A stretch of 40,759 bases of DNA from positions 1 to 40,759 of the forward strand of contig JAMXFF010000018.1 in the NCBI GenBank assembly GCA_025370845.1, read 5' to 3'. The notes beneath the pieces were generated by a model. The model ran no database searches. It worked only from the letters and a program-made list of their open reading frames with translations, and was not told the DNA's origin. Within the stretch, counting starts at the first letter, position 1. Each line of letters begins with the position of its first letter. Made by a program: the position numbers and the translations under genes. The stretch comes from Laspinema palackyanum D2a (lineage in GTDB: Bacteria; Cyanobacteriota; Cyanobacteriia; Cyanobacteriales; Laspinemataceae). Of the stretch, positions 18,248-27,658 are shown in pieces.

Positions 18248-18283
18248 GGGGACCTCGTAAATTGCCCTGGCAATTGAGGTCCC
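18248..18283. promoter_or_regulatory. Strong hairpin in the presumed 5' leader of the HU gene
   Basis: GGGACCTC (18248-18255) pairs with GAGGTCCC (18276-18283). Inside, AATTGCC (18260-18266) faces GGCAATT (18269-18275), with a bulge and a very small loop. It ends 37 bp before the HU ATG and lacks a T tract. It may be a terminator relic, an mRNA-stability element or a translational control element. Confidence 0.5.
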
Positions 18284-18320
18284 TTAGATTCGCTCAAATT
18301 AACCTGTACGGAGTAACAAA

Positions 18321-18599
18321 ATGAACAAAGGTGAACTCGTCGATGTTGTAGCTGAGAAGGCTAACGTCACTAAAAAACAAGCGGATGCGGTCCTGACTGC
18401 GGCCCTCGATGCCATTATCGAAGCGGTCTCCTCTGGGGATAAAGTCACCCTGGTGGGATTTGGCTCGTTTGAAGCTCGTGAGCGCAAAGCGCGTGAAGGT
18501 CGCAACCCCAAAACCGGCGACAAAATGGAAATTCCGGCAACCAAGGTTCCTGCCTTCTCTGCTGGTAAGTTCTTTAAAGAAAAAGTCGCTCCTAAATAA
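18321..18599 (+). CDS. hup: HU family nucleoid DNA-binding protein
   Basis: 92 residues, usual HU length. The N-terminus MNKGELVDVVAEKANVTKKQ and the DNA-binding arm with FGSFEARERKAREGRNPKTG are diagnostic. HU dimers bend and compact DNA and assist replication and recombination. GGAG is 8-11 bp before ATG. The gene ends 23 bp before the cobD-like gene, so read-through is possible, although HU genes are usually monocistronic and highly expressed. Confidence 0.97.
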   Translation: MNKGELVDVVAEKANVTKKQADAVLTAALDAIIEAVSSGDKVTLVGFGSFEARERKAREGRNPKTGDKMEIPATKVPAFSAGKFFKEKVAPK

Positions 18600-18622
18600 G
18601 GGAGTCACATCCCGATCGCCCT

Positions 18623-19735
18623 TTGAATCAGCCAAAGCATGGGGGGAATTTAGCCTGGGCAGCAACTCTGGCAGGCTGTCCCCCTTCCTCTATCCTGGAT
18701 TTCTCCGCCAGCATTAGTCCGTTGGGGCCGCCCCCATCGGTCAATGCGGCGATTCTCAGCCACTTGGGCGAACTGCGAAACTACCCTGACCCCAGCTACT
18801 CTTCCTTGCGATCGCAGTTGGGTCAGGCTTGTAGTCTTCCTCCCGAGTGGATCCTGCCCGGTAATGGGGCGGCAGAGTTGTTAACCTGGGCAGGATACTC
18901 ACTCTCGACCCTGCCGACTACGTTTCTGTTAACCCCCGCTTTTGGCGATTACCGTCGTTGTCTACAAACTTTTGGCGCAACGGTGGTGGATTGTCCCCTG
19001 TTGGGAGATGAGGAAGGGGAATTCCTGGGGGTGGATGAAGCTACGGCTAAAACCCCCTCGGGATTGGACTGCCTCGTTCCTAAATTGCAGCAGCAGAAAG
19101 CCCCAGGGGGTCTGTTGCTGAATAATCCGCACAATCCCACGGGTCAACTGTTTTCAAAAACCGAAATTCTGCCCTATCTGGAGCAGTTTGCTCTGGTGGT
19201 GGTGGATGAAGCCTTTATGGATTTTCTCCCCCCAGGGGACCAGGAAAGTTTGGTAACGGTGATTCAGGATTATCCCAATTTAGTGATTCTGCGATCGCTG
19301 ACGAAGTTTTACTCCATGCCTGGACTCCGCCTGGGTTATGCGATCGCCCATCCCGATCGCCTGCAACGCTGGCAACAGTGGCGCGACCCTTGGCCGGTCA
19401 ATATTCTAGCGGCAGCAGCAGGGGAAGCGGTGGTCCAGGATATAGCCTTTCAGGAACAAACTTGGGCCTGGTTGCCGCCTGCGCGATCGCAACTGTTTGA
19501 GGGGTTAGCCGGAATCCCCGGATTGCAGCCCCTGCCCTCAGCGGCGAATTTCTTACTGGTGCGATCGCATCATTCCTGTTCCCAACTGCAACGGGACCTA
19601 CTCACCCGTCACCGCATCCTGATCCGGGACTGCCTGAGTTTTCCCGAACTCGGCGACGCCTATTTTCGGGTGGCGGTGCGTCTCCCGGAAGAAAACCAAC
19701 GCCTGATTGCCGCCTTAGCCGATATTTTGTCTTAG
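18623..19735 (+). CDS. cobD: CobD-like threonine-phosphate decarboxylase (PLP enzyme)
   Basis: 370 residues, fold type I PLP enzyme of the HisC/CobD group. CobD decarboxylates threonine phosphate to aminopropanol phosphate for the cobalamin nucleotide loop. The start MNQPKHGGNLAWAATLAG and the following ILDFSASISPLGPP resemble CobD (HGGN near the N-terminus, then DFS.N.NPLG in homologues). NNPHNPTG and RSLTKFYSMPGLRLGYA (PLP lysine, about residue 228) are visible. The start codon is TTG. A histidinol-phosphate aminotransferase is the main alternative, but the HGGN start favours CobD. CobH is also in this window, 15 kb away. Confidence 0.85.
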   Translation: MNQPKHGGNLAWAATLAGCPPSSILDFSASISPLGPPPSVNAAILSHLGELRNYPDPSYSSLRSQLGQACSLPPEWILPGNGAAELLTWAGYSLSTLPTTFLLTPAFGDYRRCLQTFGATVVDCPLLGDEEGEFLGVDEATAKTPSGLDCLVPKLQQQKAPGGLLLNNPHNPTGQLFSKTEILPYLEQFALVVVDEAFMDFLPPGDQESLVTVIQDYPNLVILRSLTKFYSMPGLRLGYAIAHPDRLQRWQQWRDPWPVNILAAAAGEAVVQDIAFQEQTWAWLPPARSQLFEGLAGIPGLQPLPSAANFLLVRSHHSCSQLQRDLLTRHRILIRDCLSFPELGDAYFRVAVRLPEENQRLIAALADILS

Positions 19736-19753
19736 ATTGGGGAATCGAACACC

Positions 19754-21181
19754 GTGACCTTGGATTACGATTTAGTCGTTATTGGCGGCACTCGCCCAGG
19801 AATAGAAGCGGCGATCGCAGCCGCCAAACTGCAAGGGCGAGTGGCCCTAGTCCAACCGCCTCAACAGGCCGTCAATGCCCCGCCCTTCTATGAGGGGACA
19901 GGGACCTTACAAACAGCGGAGTTATTTGATTCCCCTTCGATTCTCTGGGGTGCGCCATTTCCCAAGGACCTCCCGGAACTGGCCCGCGCCCTAGAACAGT
20001 CAACCCAGGCCCTGGCATCCTTGGGGGAAGAACGGTCCCCGGCAGTTCTGGCTTCTCTCGGCATTGATGTGATTGCAGAGGCGGGAGAGTTTATTTCATT
20101 ACCACAACTAGCGTTAAACGTCAAGACTAGACGCCTAAATTCTCGCCATTATTTATTATCCCCCAGTTTTCGGTCAGCGATTCCTGACATTCCGGGACTG
20201 GGAACCACAGGATACCTCACCCGGGAAACCTTCCATCACCTCACCGAAGGAACCCTCCCGAATACGATTGCAATTATTGGCAGCGACCCCAATGGCATTG
20301 AACTGGCACAAATCCTCGTCCGGTTGGGAATTGCCGTTACTCTGATTACTTCTGCACCCCAGATTTTGCCGAAAGAAGACCCAGAAGCGGCGCAATTGAT
20401 TCAGGCACAACTCGAAGCAGACGGGATTCTTGTCTTGACCGATACCCCAGTGATGGCGGTTAAATTGAGTCAAGAAAAAAAGATTGTTCAGACTGAAAAC
20501 CGGGCGATCGCCTGCGATGAAATTTTTATTGCCTGTGGTTTTCAATCCAATATTGACGGATTAAATTTAGAAAACGTAGGCGTGAAATTCTACCGGACTC
20601 CCCTAGGTCAAAGGGTGCAACTCAACGCTAAATTACAAACCACTAACCCGCGAATTTATGGCTGTGGTAACCTAGCAGGGGGCTATCCCCTCGTTAATGT
20701 AGCTCGACATGAAGCTGAAATCGCGGTTAAAAATGCCTTATTTTTATCGCGTCATCGGGTGAATTATTGGGGCATTCCCTGGGCCTTTCAGACTTATCCT
20801 GAAATTGCCCGAGTCGGACTGACTGAACCCCAGGCGAAAGCTCGATATGATGATGTGGTTGTTTTGAGGCAATATTTTAAAGGCATTGCCGGGGGTCGAT
20901 TGCAGCAAGAAACAACGGGGTTTTGTAAAGTATTGGTCCGGAAAAACGGAGAGATTTTGGGTGCTCATATTTTGGGACCAGGCGCATCGGAACTGATTCA
21001 CAGTTTTGCTTTAGGGATGCAAAACAACTTGAAGGTAGAGGCGATCGCTACTTTACCCCATATTTGGCCCAGTCTGTCGGAGATTAATCAACAAACGGCC
21101 CAACTCTGGCAGGAGGAACGGTTCAAGCAAAATACGTTCTGGCAAAACCTTCTTGACATCTGGTTTAATTGGCGGCGATAA
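19754..21181 (+). CDS. FAD/NAD(P) oxidoreductase, degenerate class I disulfide-reductase fold
   Basis: 475 residues with a GTG start 18 bp after cobD. The overall layout is that of dihydrolipoamide dehydrogenase or mercuric reductase. It has an N-terminal FAD Rossmann segment (YDLVVIGGTRPGIEAAIAAAK), a second dinucleotide fold (NTIAIIGSDPNGIELAQILV, about 175), the FAD segment RIYGCGNLAGG, and a C-terminal dimerisation domain (YPEIARVGLTEPQAKARY). The redox-active CxxxxC is absent. Both Rossmann GxGxxG fingers have lost their central glycine (GGTRPG, GSDPNG). The catalytic His-Pro pair reads HIWPSLSE. It therefore cannot act as an ordinary disulfide reductase. Function unknown. Confidence 0.85.
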   Translation: MTLDYDLVVIGGTRPGIEAAIAAAKLQGRVALVQPPQQAVNAPPFYEGTGTLQTAELFDSPSILWGAPFPKDLPELARALEQSTQALASLGEERSPAVLASLGIDVIAEAGEFISLPQLALNVKTRRLNSRHYLLSPSFRSAIPDIPGLGTTGYLTRETFHHLTEGTLPNTIAIIGSDPNGIELAQILVRLGIAVTLITSAPQILPKEDPEAAQLIQAQLEADGILVLTDTPVMAVKLSQEKKIVQTENRAIACDEIFIACGFQSNIDGLNLENVGVKFYRTPLGQRVQLNAKLQTTNPRIYGCGNLAGGYPLVNVARHEAEIAVKNALFLSRHRVNYWGIPWAFQTYPEIARVGLTEPQAKARYDDVVVLRQYFKGIAGGRLQQETTGFCKVLVRKNGEILGAHILGPGASELIHSFALGMQNNLKVEAIATLPHIWPSLSEINQQTAQLWQEERFKQNTFWQNLLDIWFNWRR

Positions 21182-21194
21182 TTCCCTAAATTCA

Positions 21195-21240
21195 CTTCAC
21201 CTGGGTTCCCCTTCCCTGGGTAAGGGGAACTCAGGTGAAG
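21195..21240. terminator. Bidirectional terminator
   Basis: CTTCACCTGGGTTCCCCTT (21195-21213) pairs with AAGGGGAACTCAGGTGAAG (21222-21240) over 19 bp with one wobble. It lies between the convergent FAD oxidoreductase and CNNM-type genes. Confidence 0.8.
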
Positions 21241-21262
21241 GTTAGCTCATCGGGAGAGAATT

Positions 21263-22570
21263 TTAGAGAGTCCCCTGTACCGGCATGACTAATATTTTAT
21301 CAACCCGATTTCCGTCCATATCCATGACTTCAAATCGAAATCCCGCCCATTCAAAATGGTCCGCTGCTATCGGAATCCGTCCCAAATGGGTGATGACGAA
21401 ACCTCCCAAGGTGTGATAGTTTCCTTGTTGTTCTCCGGGTAACTCTTGCAAATTAAAAACTTCCCGGAATTTTTCAATAGAGACCATACCATCTAATAGC
21501 CAAGACCCATCCTCGCGCTGGACAATTTGCAAGTCATCTGGTTGATTCATGGAGGGCAAATCCCCAACGATCGCCTCTAAAATATCATTCAAGGTGACCA
21601 ATCCCTGAAGCACCCCATATTCATCAACCGCCAAGGCAATATGAGTGCCGGTTTGTTTGAATAACTCTAAGATTTTGAGGGCTTTGGTATGTTCAGGAAC
21701 GAACAAAGGCTGGCGCAAAGCAGCGGTGAGGTCAATGGGTTGGGAGAGCAAAGAACGCGCTAATAAATCATTAATCTGAATTACCCCCAACACATTATCT
21801 AACACATTTTGACAGACCGGAAAACGGGTGTGGGTACTGCTAATAATTTTCTGGCGGTTCTCTTCTATTGAGTCATCTAAATTCAGCCAAATTACATCGG
21901 GTCGAGGGGTCATTAATGAACTCACCCGCCGTTCATCTAAGCGAAACACGCGCTCAACCATCGCCTGTTCTTCTTGCTCAAATGTACCGGCTTCCGTGCC
22001 TTGTTCGAGTAAAATTTTAATTTCTTCTTCGATGACTTGAGGTTCGTTCGAGGGTTGAGTTCTCAACAGTCGCAACACCAAATCTGTAGAAGCACTCAAC
22101 AAATGAACCACGGGTGCGCCAATTTTTCCTAACAATCGCATGGGAATTGCAATGCGGGTGGCAATTCGTTCGGGATTGTTTAAAGCAAGGCGTTTTGGGA
22201 CCAGTTCTCCTAAAATTAGAGACAGGTAAGTAATGCTAACCACCACAATTAAGAGGGCAACGGCCCCTTTATAAGGCACCGTCACCGGAAGACGATCTAA
22301 CTGAACTACCACGTTCTCGGCAATGGTGGCCCCGCCAAAGGCCCCAGCGAAGATCCCCACTAACGTGATCCCAATTTGTACTGTGGAGAGGAAGCGATTG
22401 GGGGAATTTGCCAATTCTAAGGCTACTCTGGCCTTAATGTCTCCCTGATTCGCCCATTGTTGCAGTCGGGCCTTCCTTGCCGAAACGAGGGCAATTTCAG
22501 ACATGGCAAATATCCCGTTGATGAGAATCAGGAGTAAAATGATGAGAATTTCCAGGGTAAAAGAATTCAT
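21263..22570 (-). CDS. CNNM/CBS/CorC-type membrane protein (HlyC/CorC family)
   Basis: 435 residues. The N-terminal DUF21/CNNM domain (about 1-190) has four hydrophobic segments, including LEILIILLLILINGIFAMSEIALVSARKARL split over the first helix. A pair of CBS domains follows (about 210-335: MTPRPDVIWLNLDDS and LALAVDEYGVLQGLVTLNDILEAIVGD), then a CorC_HlyC domain (about 350-430: ADHFEWAGFRFEVMDMDGNRVDKILV). Family members are implicated in magnesium or cobalt export and the CBS pair binds adenine nucleotides. The name hemolysin is historical. Transcribed alone and divergent from mfd. Confidence 0.93.
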   Translation of the reverse strand: MNSFTLEILIILLLILINGIFAMSEIALVSARKARLQQWANQGDIKARVALELANSPNRFLSTVQIGITLVGIFAGAFGGATIAENVVVQLDRLPVTVPYKGAVALLIVVVSITYLSLILGELVPKRLALNNPERIATRIAIPMRLLGKIGAPVVHLLSASTDLVLRLLRTQPSNEPQVIEEEIKILLEQGTEAGTFEQEEQAMVERVFRLDERRVSSLMTPRPDVIWLNLDDSIEENRQKIISSTHTRFPVCQNVLDNVLGVIQINDLLARSLLSQPIDLTAALRQPLFVPEHTKALKILELFKQTGTHIALAVDEYGVLQGLVTLNDILEAIVGDLPSMNQPDDLQIVQREDGSWLLDGMVSIEKFREVFNLQELPGEQQGNYHTLGGFVITHLGRIPIAADHFEWAGFRFEVMDMDGNRVDKILVMPVQGTL

Positions 22571-22606
22571 TGTGATGTGGAATTTGCCTCGGGTTTCGGC
22601 GAATAT

Positions 22607-22638
22607 GGCGATCGCCCCTGATCAGGGAGGCGATCGCC
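22607..22638. repeat. HIP1-based palindrome in the mfd / CNNM divergent region
   Basis: Two copies of GGCGATCGCC (22607-22616 and 22629-22638) flank the palindrome CCTGATCAGG, so almost the whole 32-bp segment can form a hairpin or cruciform. It lies about 37 bp upstream of the - strand gene start and 200 bp upstream of mfd. Confidence 0.8.
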
Positions 22639-22841
22639 ACAGTGAACATCAGCATTTATTGCCAGATTTTATGTAAGTTAACATTTCTCGGCAATAGCAG
22701 AATCATCCCCACCCTAGAAATTGTGATCCTAAATTTCTCTGTCTGGGGTGACTGCACAGTTGGTCCCCTGGCTTCTAAAATAAATAGAGGAAAAAATCCG
22801 GGGATTTTTTTCAACCCAAGCTATCGCATTTGTGACAAGTC

Positions 22842-25800
22842 ATGGCCTGTTCTTCCATCATCCGCACCTTGGGGCGATCGCCGTTAGCGACCGAACTCCT
22901 CACGAAACTCGATCGGCATCACCACATCGAACTCAACGGCATCTCCCGCTTCCCAAAAGGATTGGTCGTCTCAGCGATCGCTCAAAAACGGGACCAGAGT
23001 TTATTGGTTGTCACCGCCACCCTGGAAGAAGCAGGGCGATGGGCCGCCCAACTTGAAGCAATGGGGTGGCCTACGGTGCATTTTTACCCCACCTCCGAAG
23101 CATCTCCCTATGAACTCTTTGACCCGGAAGAAGAAACCACCTGGGGTCAAATGCAGGTCCTCGCCGATTTAGTCCGAGGAGAAAACAATCTCGCCATTGT
23201 CACCACAGAACGGGCCCTACAACCCCATTTACCCCCGGTAAATCAGTTCAAACCCTACTGCCTCACCCTCACTGCCAAAAGCGAGTGGAACTCCAAAACC
23301 CTGGATGAACAACTGGCCCGCATGGGATATGAGCGCGTGGCCCTGGTGGAAACCGAGGGCCAATGGAGTCGCCGAGGAGATATTGTGGATATTTTTCCCG
23401 TTTCTGCGGAACTTCCCGTCCGCTTAGACTGGTTTGGAGACGAACTGGAGAACATCCGGGAATTTGACCCCTCCACCCAACGTTCCCTGGATAAAATTCC
23501 GCAACTGGTCCTGACTCCCACCTCCTTCAGTCCCCTGATTCAGGCCCATCTCCCGGAGGCATTGAGAACCACAGGCACTCCTATCCCCGATGATTTAGGA
23601 CTGGAAGACTCCGCCGAAATCCCCTCGGTGCAACGGTTCCTCGGGGTGGCCTTTGAGCATCCGGCCTCCTTGCTGGACTATCTGTCCCCGGATACCATTG
23701 TGGCGATCGATGAACCCGATCGCTGTAGTGCACATGGCGATCGCTGGGCGGAACAAGTAGAAGACCATTTCCGAACCCTCCCCTCAAAACCGATTCCCCT
23801 GTCTCGGGTGCACCGCAACTTTAGCGAATCCCTCGCCACTGCCGAATCCTTTGACCGCATTTCCCTCTCGGAACTGGTGATTCACCGCAAAACCGAGGGT
23901 CCTCATATTAGCTTTGACTTGGATAGTCGTCCGGTCCCCGTCTTACCTCACCAGTTTGCCAAACTGGCCGAACTGTTACGAGAAGAACGCGATCGCCGGT
24001 TTAATGTCTTTCTAATTTCCGCCCAACCGAGTCGATCGGTCTCTCTGTTGCAAGAACATGACTGTCCCGCCCAATTTATTCCCAATTCTCGGGACTATCG
24101 GGCGATCGAAAAACTGCAAGTCCAACATATTCCCGTTGCGCTGAAATATAGTGGACTCGCCGAACTCGAAGGGTTTATTTTGTCCGCTTTTAGAATCGTG
24201 ATTATCACCGATCGCGAATTTTATGGACAACATACCCTCGCGACTCCTACCTACGTCCGCAAACGTCGGCGCGCCGCTTCTAAACAGGTAGACCCAAATA
24301 AACTGCGTCAAGGGGATTTTGTCGTCCATCGCCATCATGGTATCGGCCAATTTATCAAACTGGAAAAACTCCAAAACCGAGAATATTTAGTTGTTAAATA
24401 TAGCGATGGACTGCTGAGAGTTCCTGTAGACCAACTGGAATCCCTCTCCCGCTTCCGGACGACTGGGGGGAAAAAGCCAGAACTGAATAAACTCACCAGC
24501 AAATCCTGGGAAAATACCCGCAACAAAGTCCGCAAAGCAGTGAAAAAACTGGCGGTGGATTTGCTGAATTTATATGCCAAGCGATCGGATCAACAAGGAT
24601 TTGCCTATCCCCCGGATATGCCTTGGCAGCAAGAGTTAGAAGATTCCTTCTCCTATCAACCGACACCGGATCAGTTGAAGGCGACTCATGATGTCAAGCG
24701 GGATATGGAAAGTGAACGCCCGATGGATCGCTTAGTCTGCGGGGATGTGGGATTTGGGAAAACAGAAGTGGCAATCCGGGCCATTTTTAAAGCAATTACC
24801 GCAGGAAAACAGGTAGCATTATTGGCACCGACTACAATTTTAACCCAACAACATTATCACACCATTAAAGAACGATTTGCTCCCTATCCAATTCAAATTG
24901 GATTACTCAATCGCTTCCGCAGTCAAGCAGAACGCCAAGATATTCAAAATCGCCTTGCTACGGGGGAATTAGATTTAGTTGTGGGAACTCACTCGGTTCT
25001 GAGTAAATCGATTCAGTTCCGAGATTTGGGACTGTTAGTGGTGGATGAAGAACAACGGTTTGGGGTGAATCAGAAGGAAAAAATCAAGGCATTGAAAACT
25101 CAAGTGGATGTGCTGACGTTAACGGCAACGCCTATTCCTCGGACATTGTATATGTCTTTATCCGGTGTGAGAGAAATGAGCTTGATTGCCACCCCGCCGC
25201 CCTCGCGTCGCCCAATTCAGACCCATTTGGCCCCTTATGACTTAGAAACGGCGCGATCGGCCATTCGCCAAGAATTGGACCGAGGGGGACAAGTGTTTTA
25301 TGTGGTGCCTCGGGTGGAAGGCATTGAGGAAGTGGGGGCCGCCTTGCAACAGATGGTTCCGAGTGCAAGAGTGGCGATCGCCCACGGTCAAATGAACCCC
25401 TCAGAATTGGAAGCAATTACGATTGCTTTTAGTTCCGGTGAAGCGGATATTTTAGTCTGTACCACGATTATCGAATCGGGGTTAGATATTCCTCGGGTGA
25501 ATACGATTTTAATTGAAGATGCTCACCGCTTCGGATTGGCCCAATTGTATCAATTAAGAGGACGAGTGGGACGGTCTGGAATTCAAGCTCATGCTTGGTT
25601 ATTTTATCCGAAAAGTGGCCGATTAACCGATGAAGCAAGGAAACGATTAAGGGCGATTAAAGAATTTGCTCAATTAGGGTCAGGATATCAACTCGCCATG
25701 CGAGATATGGAAATCCGAGGGGTCGGTAATTTGTTAGGGGCGGAACAGTCCGGTCAATTGGATGCGATCGGGTTTGACCTCTATATGGAAATGTTAGAGG

Positions 25801-26357
25801 AAGCAATTCGAGAGATTCGCGGCCAAGAAATTCCCACGGTAGAAGAGACACAAATCGATCTCACCTTAACCGCGTTTATTCCTGGGGATTACATCGTGGA
25901 TTTGGACCAAAAGATGAGTGCTTATCGGTCAGTCGCCTTGGCAACCTCGGAGAAAGAACTGGCAGAAATCGAAGCAGATTGGCGCGATCGCTATGGACCG
26001 ATTCCCAAACCCGTCAATCAACTCATGCAAGTCATGAAACTCAAACAAATCGCCAAACCTTTAGGATTCTCCCGAATCAAACCGGAAGGCACTCAAAACA
26101 TTGTTTTAGAAACCCCAATGGAGGAACCCGCCTGGAACCTACTCGCCCAAAATCTGCCTGCCAATGTGCAAGAAAAGTTTGTTTACAGACCGGGTAAAGT
26201 CACTGTTCGCGGCATTGGCATCATGCGGGCCGAGTATCAATTAGAGACGCTGATTGATTGGTTAGGACGAATGCAAGGGGCGCTACCTGAAGGTCCGGCG
26301 GGTCCGTCGGGTCCGTCGGGTCCGTCGGGTCCGTCAGGGGTTAAAACCCCCGCCTAA
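22842..26357 (+). CDS. mfd: Transcription-repair coupling factor Mfd
   Basis: 1171 residues. Mfd removes RNA polymerase stalled at lesions and recruits UvrA. In order: UvrB-like domains 1-3 (about 1-350; [22 protein letters not shown]), the CarD-like RNA-polymerase interaction domain (about 485-560; [17 protein letters not shown]), and the RecG-like translocase. The translocase has Walker [12 protein letters not shown] (about 634), DEEQ box (about 734), [10 protein letters not shown] and [14 protein letters not shown]. The D7/TRCF domain follows to about 1140. The last 25 residues are not Mfd-like: (GPSG)n encoded by 9-bp repeats, then VKTPA and the stop codon, both supplied by a palindromic repeat element. 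Confidence 0.97.
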   Translation: MACSSIIRTLGRSPLATELLTKLDRHHHIELNGISRFPKGLVVSAIAQKRDQSLLVVTATLEEAGRWAAQLEAMGWPTVHFYPTSEASPYELFDPEEETTWGQMQVLADLVRGENNLAIVTTERALQPHLPPVNQFKPYCLTLTAKSEWNSKTLDEQLARMGYERVALVETEGQWSRRGDIVDIFPVSAELPVRLDWFGDELENIREFDPSTQRSLDKIPQLVLTPTSFSPLIQAHLPEALRTTGTPIPDDLGLEDSAEIPSVQRFLGVAFEHPASLLDYLSPDTIVAIDEPDRCSAHGDRWAEQVEDHFRTLPSKPIPLSRVHRNFSESLATAESFDRISLSELVIHRKTEGPHISFDLDSRPVPVLPHQFAKLAELLREERDRRFNVFLISAQPSRSVSLLQEHDCPAQFIPNSRDYRAIEKLQVQHIPVALKYSGLAELEGFILSAFRIVIITDREFYGQHTLATPTYVRKRRRAASKQVDPNKLRQGDFVVHRHHGIGQFIKLEKLQNREYLVVKYSDGLLRVPVDQLESLSRFRTTGGKKPELNKLTSKSWENTRNKVRKAVKKLAVDLLNLYAKRSDQQGFAYPPDMPWQQELEDSFSYQPTPDQLKATHDVKRDMESERPMDRLVCGDVGFGKTEVAIRAIFKAITAGKQVALLAPTTILTQQHYHTIKERFAPYPIQIGLLNRFRSQAERQDIQNRLATGELDLVVGTHSVLSKSIQFRDLGLLVVDEEQRFGVNQKEKIKALKTQVDVLTLTATPIPRTLYMSLSGVREMSLIATPPPSRRPIQTHLAPYDLETARSAIRQELDRGGQVFYVVPRVEGIEEVGAALQQMVPSARVAIAHGQMNPSELEAITIAFSSGEADILVCTTIIESGLDIPRVNTILIEDAHRFGLAQLYQLRGRVGRSGIQAHAWLFYPKSGRLTDEARKRLRAIKEFAQLGSGYQLAMRDMEIRGVGNLLGAEQSGQLDAIGFDLYMEMLEEAIREIRGQEIPTVEETQIDLTLTAFIPGDYIVDLDQKMSAYRSVALATSEKELAEIEADWRDRYGPIPKPVNQLMQVMKLKQIAKPLGFSRIKPEGTQNIVLETPMEEPAWNLLAQNLPANVQEKFVYRPGKVTVRGIGIMRAEYQLETLIDWLGRMQGALPEGPAGPSGPSGPSGPSGVKTPA
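26292..26336 (+). repeat. Five 9-bp tandem repeats inside the 3' end of mfd
   Basis: Units GGTCCGGCG, then GGTCCGTCG three times, then GGTCCGTCA. In frame they give a collagen-like Gly-Pro-Ser tail. Confidence 0.9.
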
Positions 26358-26458
26358 CAACTGAAGTCGGTTGAAACCGACTAAAAGAAAGTAGTATGGG
26401 TTCATGTTTTTAGTCGGTTTTTAACCGACTTGAGCTATTAGGCGGGGGTTAAAACCCC
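26337..26458. repeat. Palindromic interspersed element overlapping the mfd stop codon
   Basis: Arm 1 (26337-26386) and arm 2 (26408-26458) are near-perfect inverted copies, each holding the self-complementary GGGGTTAAAACCCC and a smaller stem around AGTCGGTT/AACCGACT. The centre is about 21 bp. Arm 1 supplies the mfd TAA (26355-26357). The fold probably also terminates mfd transcription. Cyanobacterial genomes carry many scattered copies of this kind of sequence. Confidence 0.85.
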
Positions 26459-26510
26459 CGCCGGGTGTTGCGACTTAAGGTAGATATTTTTTTAAATTTC
26501 AGGATTTTTT

Positions 26511-26539
26511 TAGTCAAAGCACATAGACTGTATTATAAT
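26511..26539 (+). promoter_or_regulatory. Putative promoter of the first DUF1186-like gene
   Basis: TAGTCA (26511-26516), a 17-bp spacer and TATAAT (26534-26539), 31 bp before the ATG. The -10 box is perfect; the -35 matches four of six positions. Confidence 0.5.
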
Positions 26540-26570
26540 TGCCAGTTAACTCAATCGAAAACGAAAAAAA

Positions 26571-27377
26571 ATGACCCTAGAAACCTATTCACATCCCGTC
26601 AACCAATTGCTCACTTTCGGGGATTGTTTTAAAATTAAGAATGATACCAATTATCTCAAAAAATTTGGGTTTACACCGGAACATATTCCGGAATTGATCC
26701 GCATGGCCGTTGATGAAGAATTAAACTGGGCGGATTCAGATAGTGTAGAAGTATGGGCCCCGGTCCATGCATGGCGATCGCTGGGTCAATTACGAGCACA
26801 GGAGGCGATCGACCCCTTGATTTCCCTATTTGATGAAATAGAGGATATTGATTGGACCAGTACCGAAATGCCCCCCGTTTTTAGACAAATTGGTCCGGCA
26901 GCGATTCCCAGTCTATCGGCGTATTTAGACAAGCCCGGGCTGGATGAATCTCACCTAGAAATCGCTGGGTCTTCCTTAACCGAGATCGGCACAGAATATC
27001 CCGAGGTTCGGGATGAATGTGTCAAAATTTTGACAAAAAGACTGGCAAAATTCGAGGAGAATAACCCGACTTTAAATGGGTATTTAGTATCAAATTTAAT
27101 TGATTTAGATGCAGTAGAATCAGCCTCGCTGATTCAAACTGCTTTTGCTATGGATTGCGTGGATGAGATGGTTGTGGGCGACTGGGATGAGGTCCAGTTC
27201 CTACTGGGTTTGGGGCCCCGGAAAACCCGGGAAAACATCCGTCAAGCTGAGATAGAGCAAAGGATAATGGAATTTTTGAAAAATCGAGGCGATGCTCGTA
27301 ATCAACCCGCTAAGGGGTTTTCCTCTTCTATTAAAAAGACCTCCAAGCAAAAGAGCAAGAAGAAAAAGGGTAAATAG
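26571..27377 (+). CDS. DUF1186/HEAT-like repeat protein, copy 1
   Basis: 268 residues, no signal peptide or membrane segment. The body is helical and HEAT-like, with recurring blocks such as AWRSLGQLRAQEAIDPLISLF, GPAAIPSLSAYL and DAVESASLIQTAF. It ends in a Lys/Ser-rich tail (SIKKTSKQKSKKKKGK). In homologues I recall, such a tail leads into a SEC-C zinc motif, absent here. Family assignment (DUF1186-like) is from memory and moderate. It is one half of a tandem duplication with the gene at 27659-28459, which is very similar along its length. There is no Shine-Dalgarno before this ATG (A-rich only), unlike copy 2. Function unknown. Confidence 0.75.
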   Translation: MTLETYSHPVNQLLTFGDCFKIKNDTNYLKKFGFTPEHIPELIRMAVDEELNWADSDSVEVWAPVHAWRSLGQLRAQEAIDPLISLFDEIEDIDWTSTEMPPVFRQIGPAAIPSLSAYLDKPGLDESHLEIAGSSLTEIGTEYPEVRDECVKILTKRLAKFEENNPTLNGYLVSNLIDLDAVESASLIQTAFAMDCVDEMVVGDWDEVQFLLGLGPRKTRENIRQAEIEQRIMEFLKNRGDARNQPAKGFSSSIKKTSKQKSKKKKGK

Positions 27378-27430
27378 GCTGAATGGGCGATCGTCAAGTC
27401 TGACTCACTCAATCGGGAGAGCCATTTAAG

Positions 27431-27586
27431 TTATCCTTTGACCCCAAATCCCCTATCATCCTGCGGGGTAAAAGTGGGGACAATGGCAAGCAAATCCCTG
27501 AGAATGTCAAGTTGCGATCGCTCTTCGATTGTTTCCAAAGTTTCTAACATGACACTCATCGAAATGGGGAAACCCGGAGTATCTGG
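27431..27586 (-). pseudogene. Truncated 3' copy of the 109-aa gene
   Basis: On the - strand this stretch encodes the last ~51 residues of the protein at 28513-28842 (PGFPISMSVMLETLETIEER ... DDRGFGVKG) with the same stop codon and few changes. Similarity breaks off abruptly at 27586 (matching 28668). It has no start and no 5' half. It is a by-product of the segmental duplication. Confidence 0.85.
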
Positions 27587-27620
27587 CCGTATTTTTTACG
27601 GGAAAGCACCTAACCTGTAT

Positions 27621-27626
27621 TATAAT
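27621..27626 (+). promoter_or_regulatory. Putative -10 box of the second DUF1186-like gene
   Basis: TATAAT in the conserved context CTGTATTATAATTGCCAG, duplicated from 26534. The segment 17 bp upstream (ACGGGA) is a worse -35 than in copy 1. Confidence 0.4.
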
Positions 27627-27658
27627 TGCCAGTTAACTCAATCGACCAGGAGAAAAAC

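Larger units (their letters stand above)
17884..18320. other. Intergenic region pilQ-hup
   Basis: 437 bp without a coding signal. It contains a direct repeat of TTTTTTGGGGTGA (about 17883 and 17934), the pilQ terminator, AT-rich DNA likely to hold the hup promoter (a TAGAAT at 18174-18179 is a weak -10 candidate), and a strong hairpin just before the HU gene. Confidence 0.6.
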
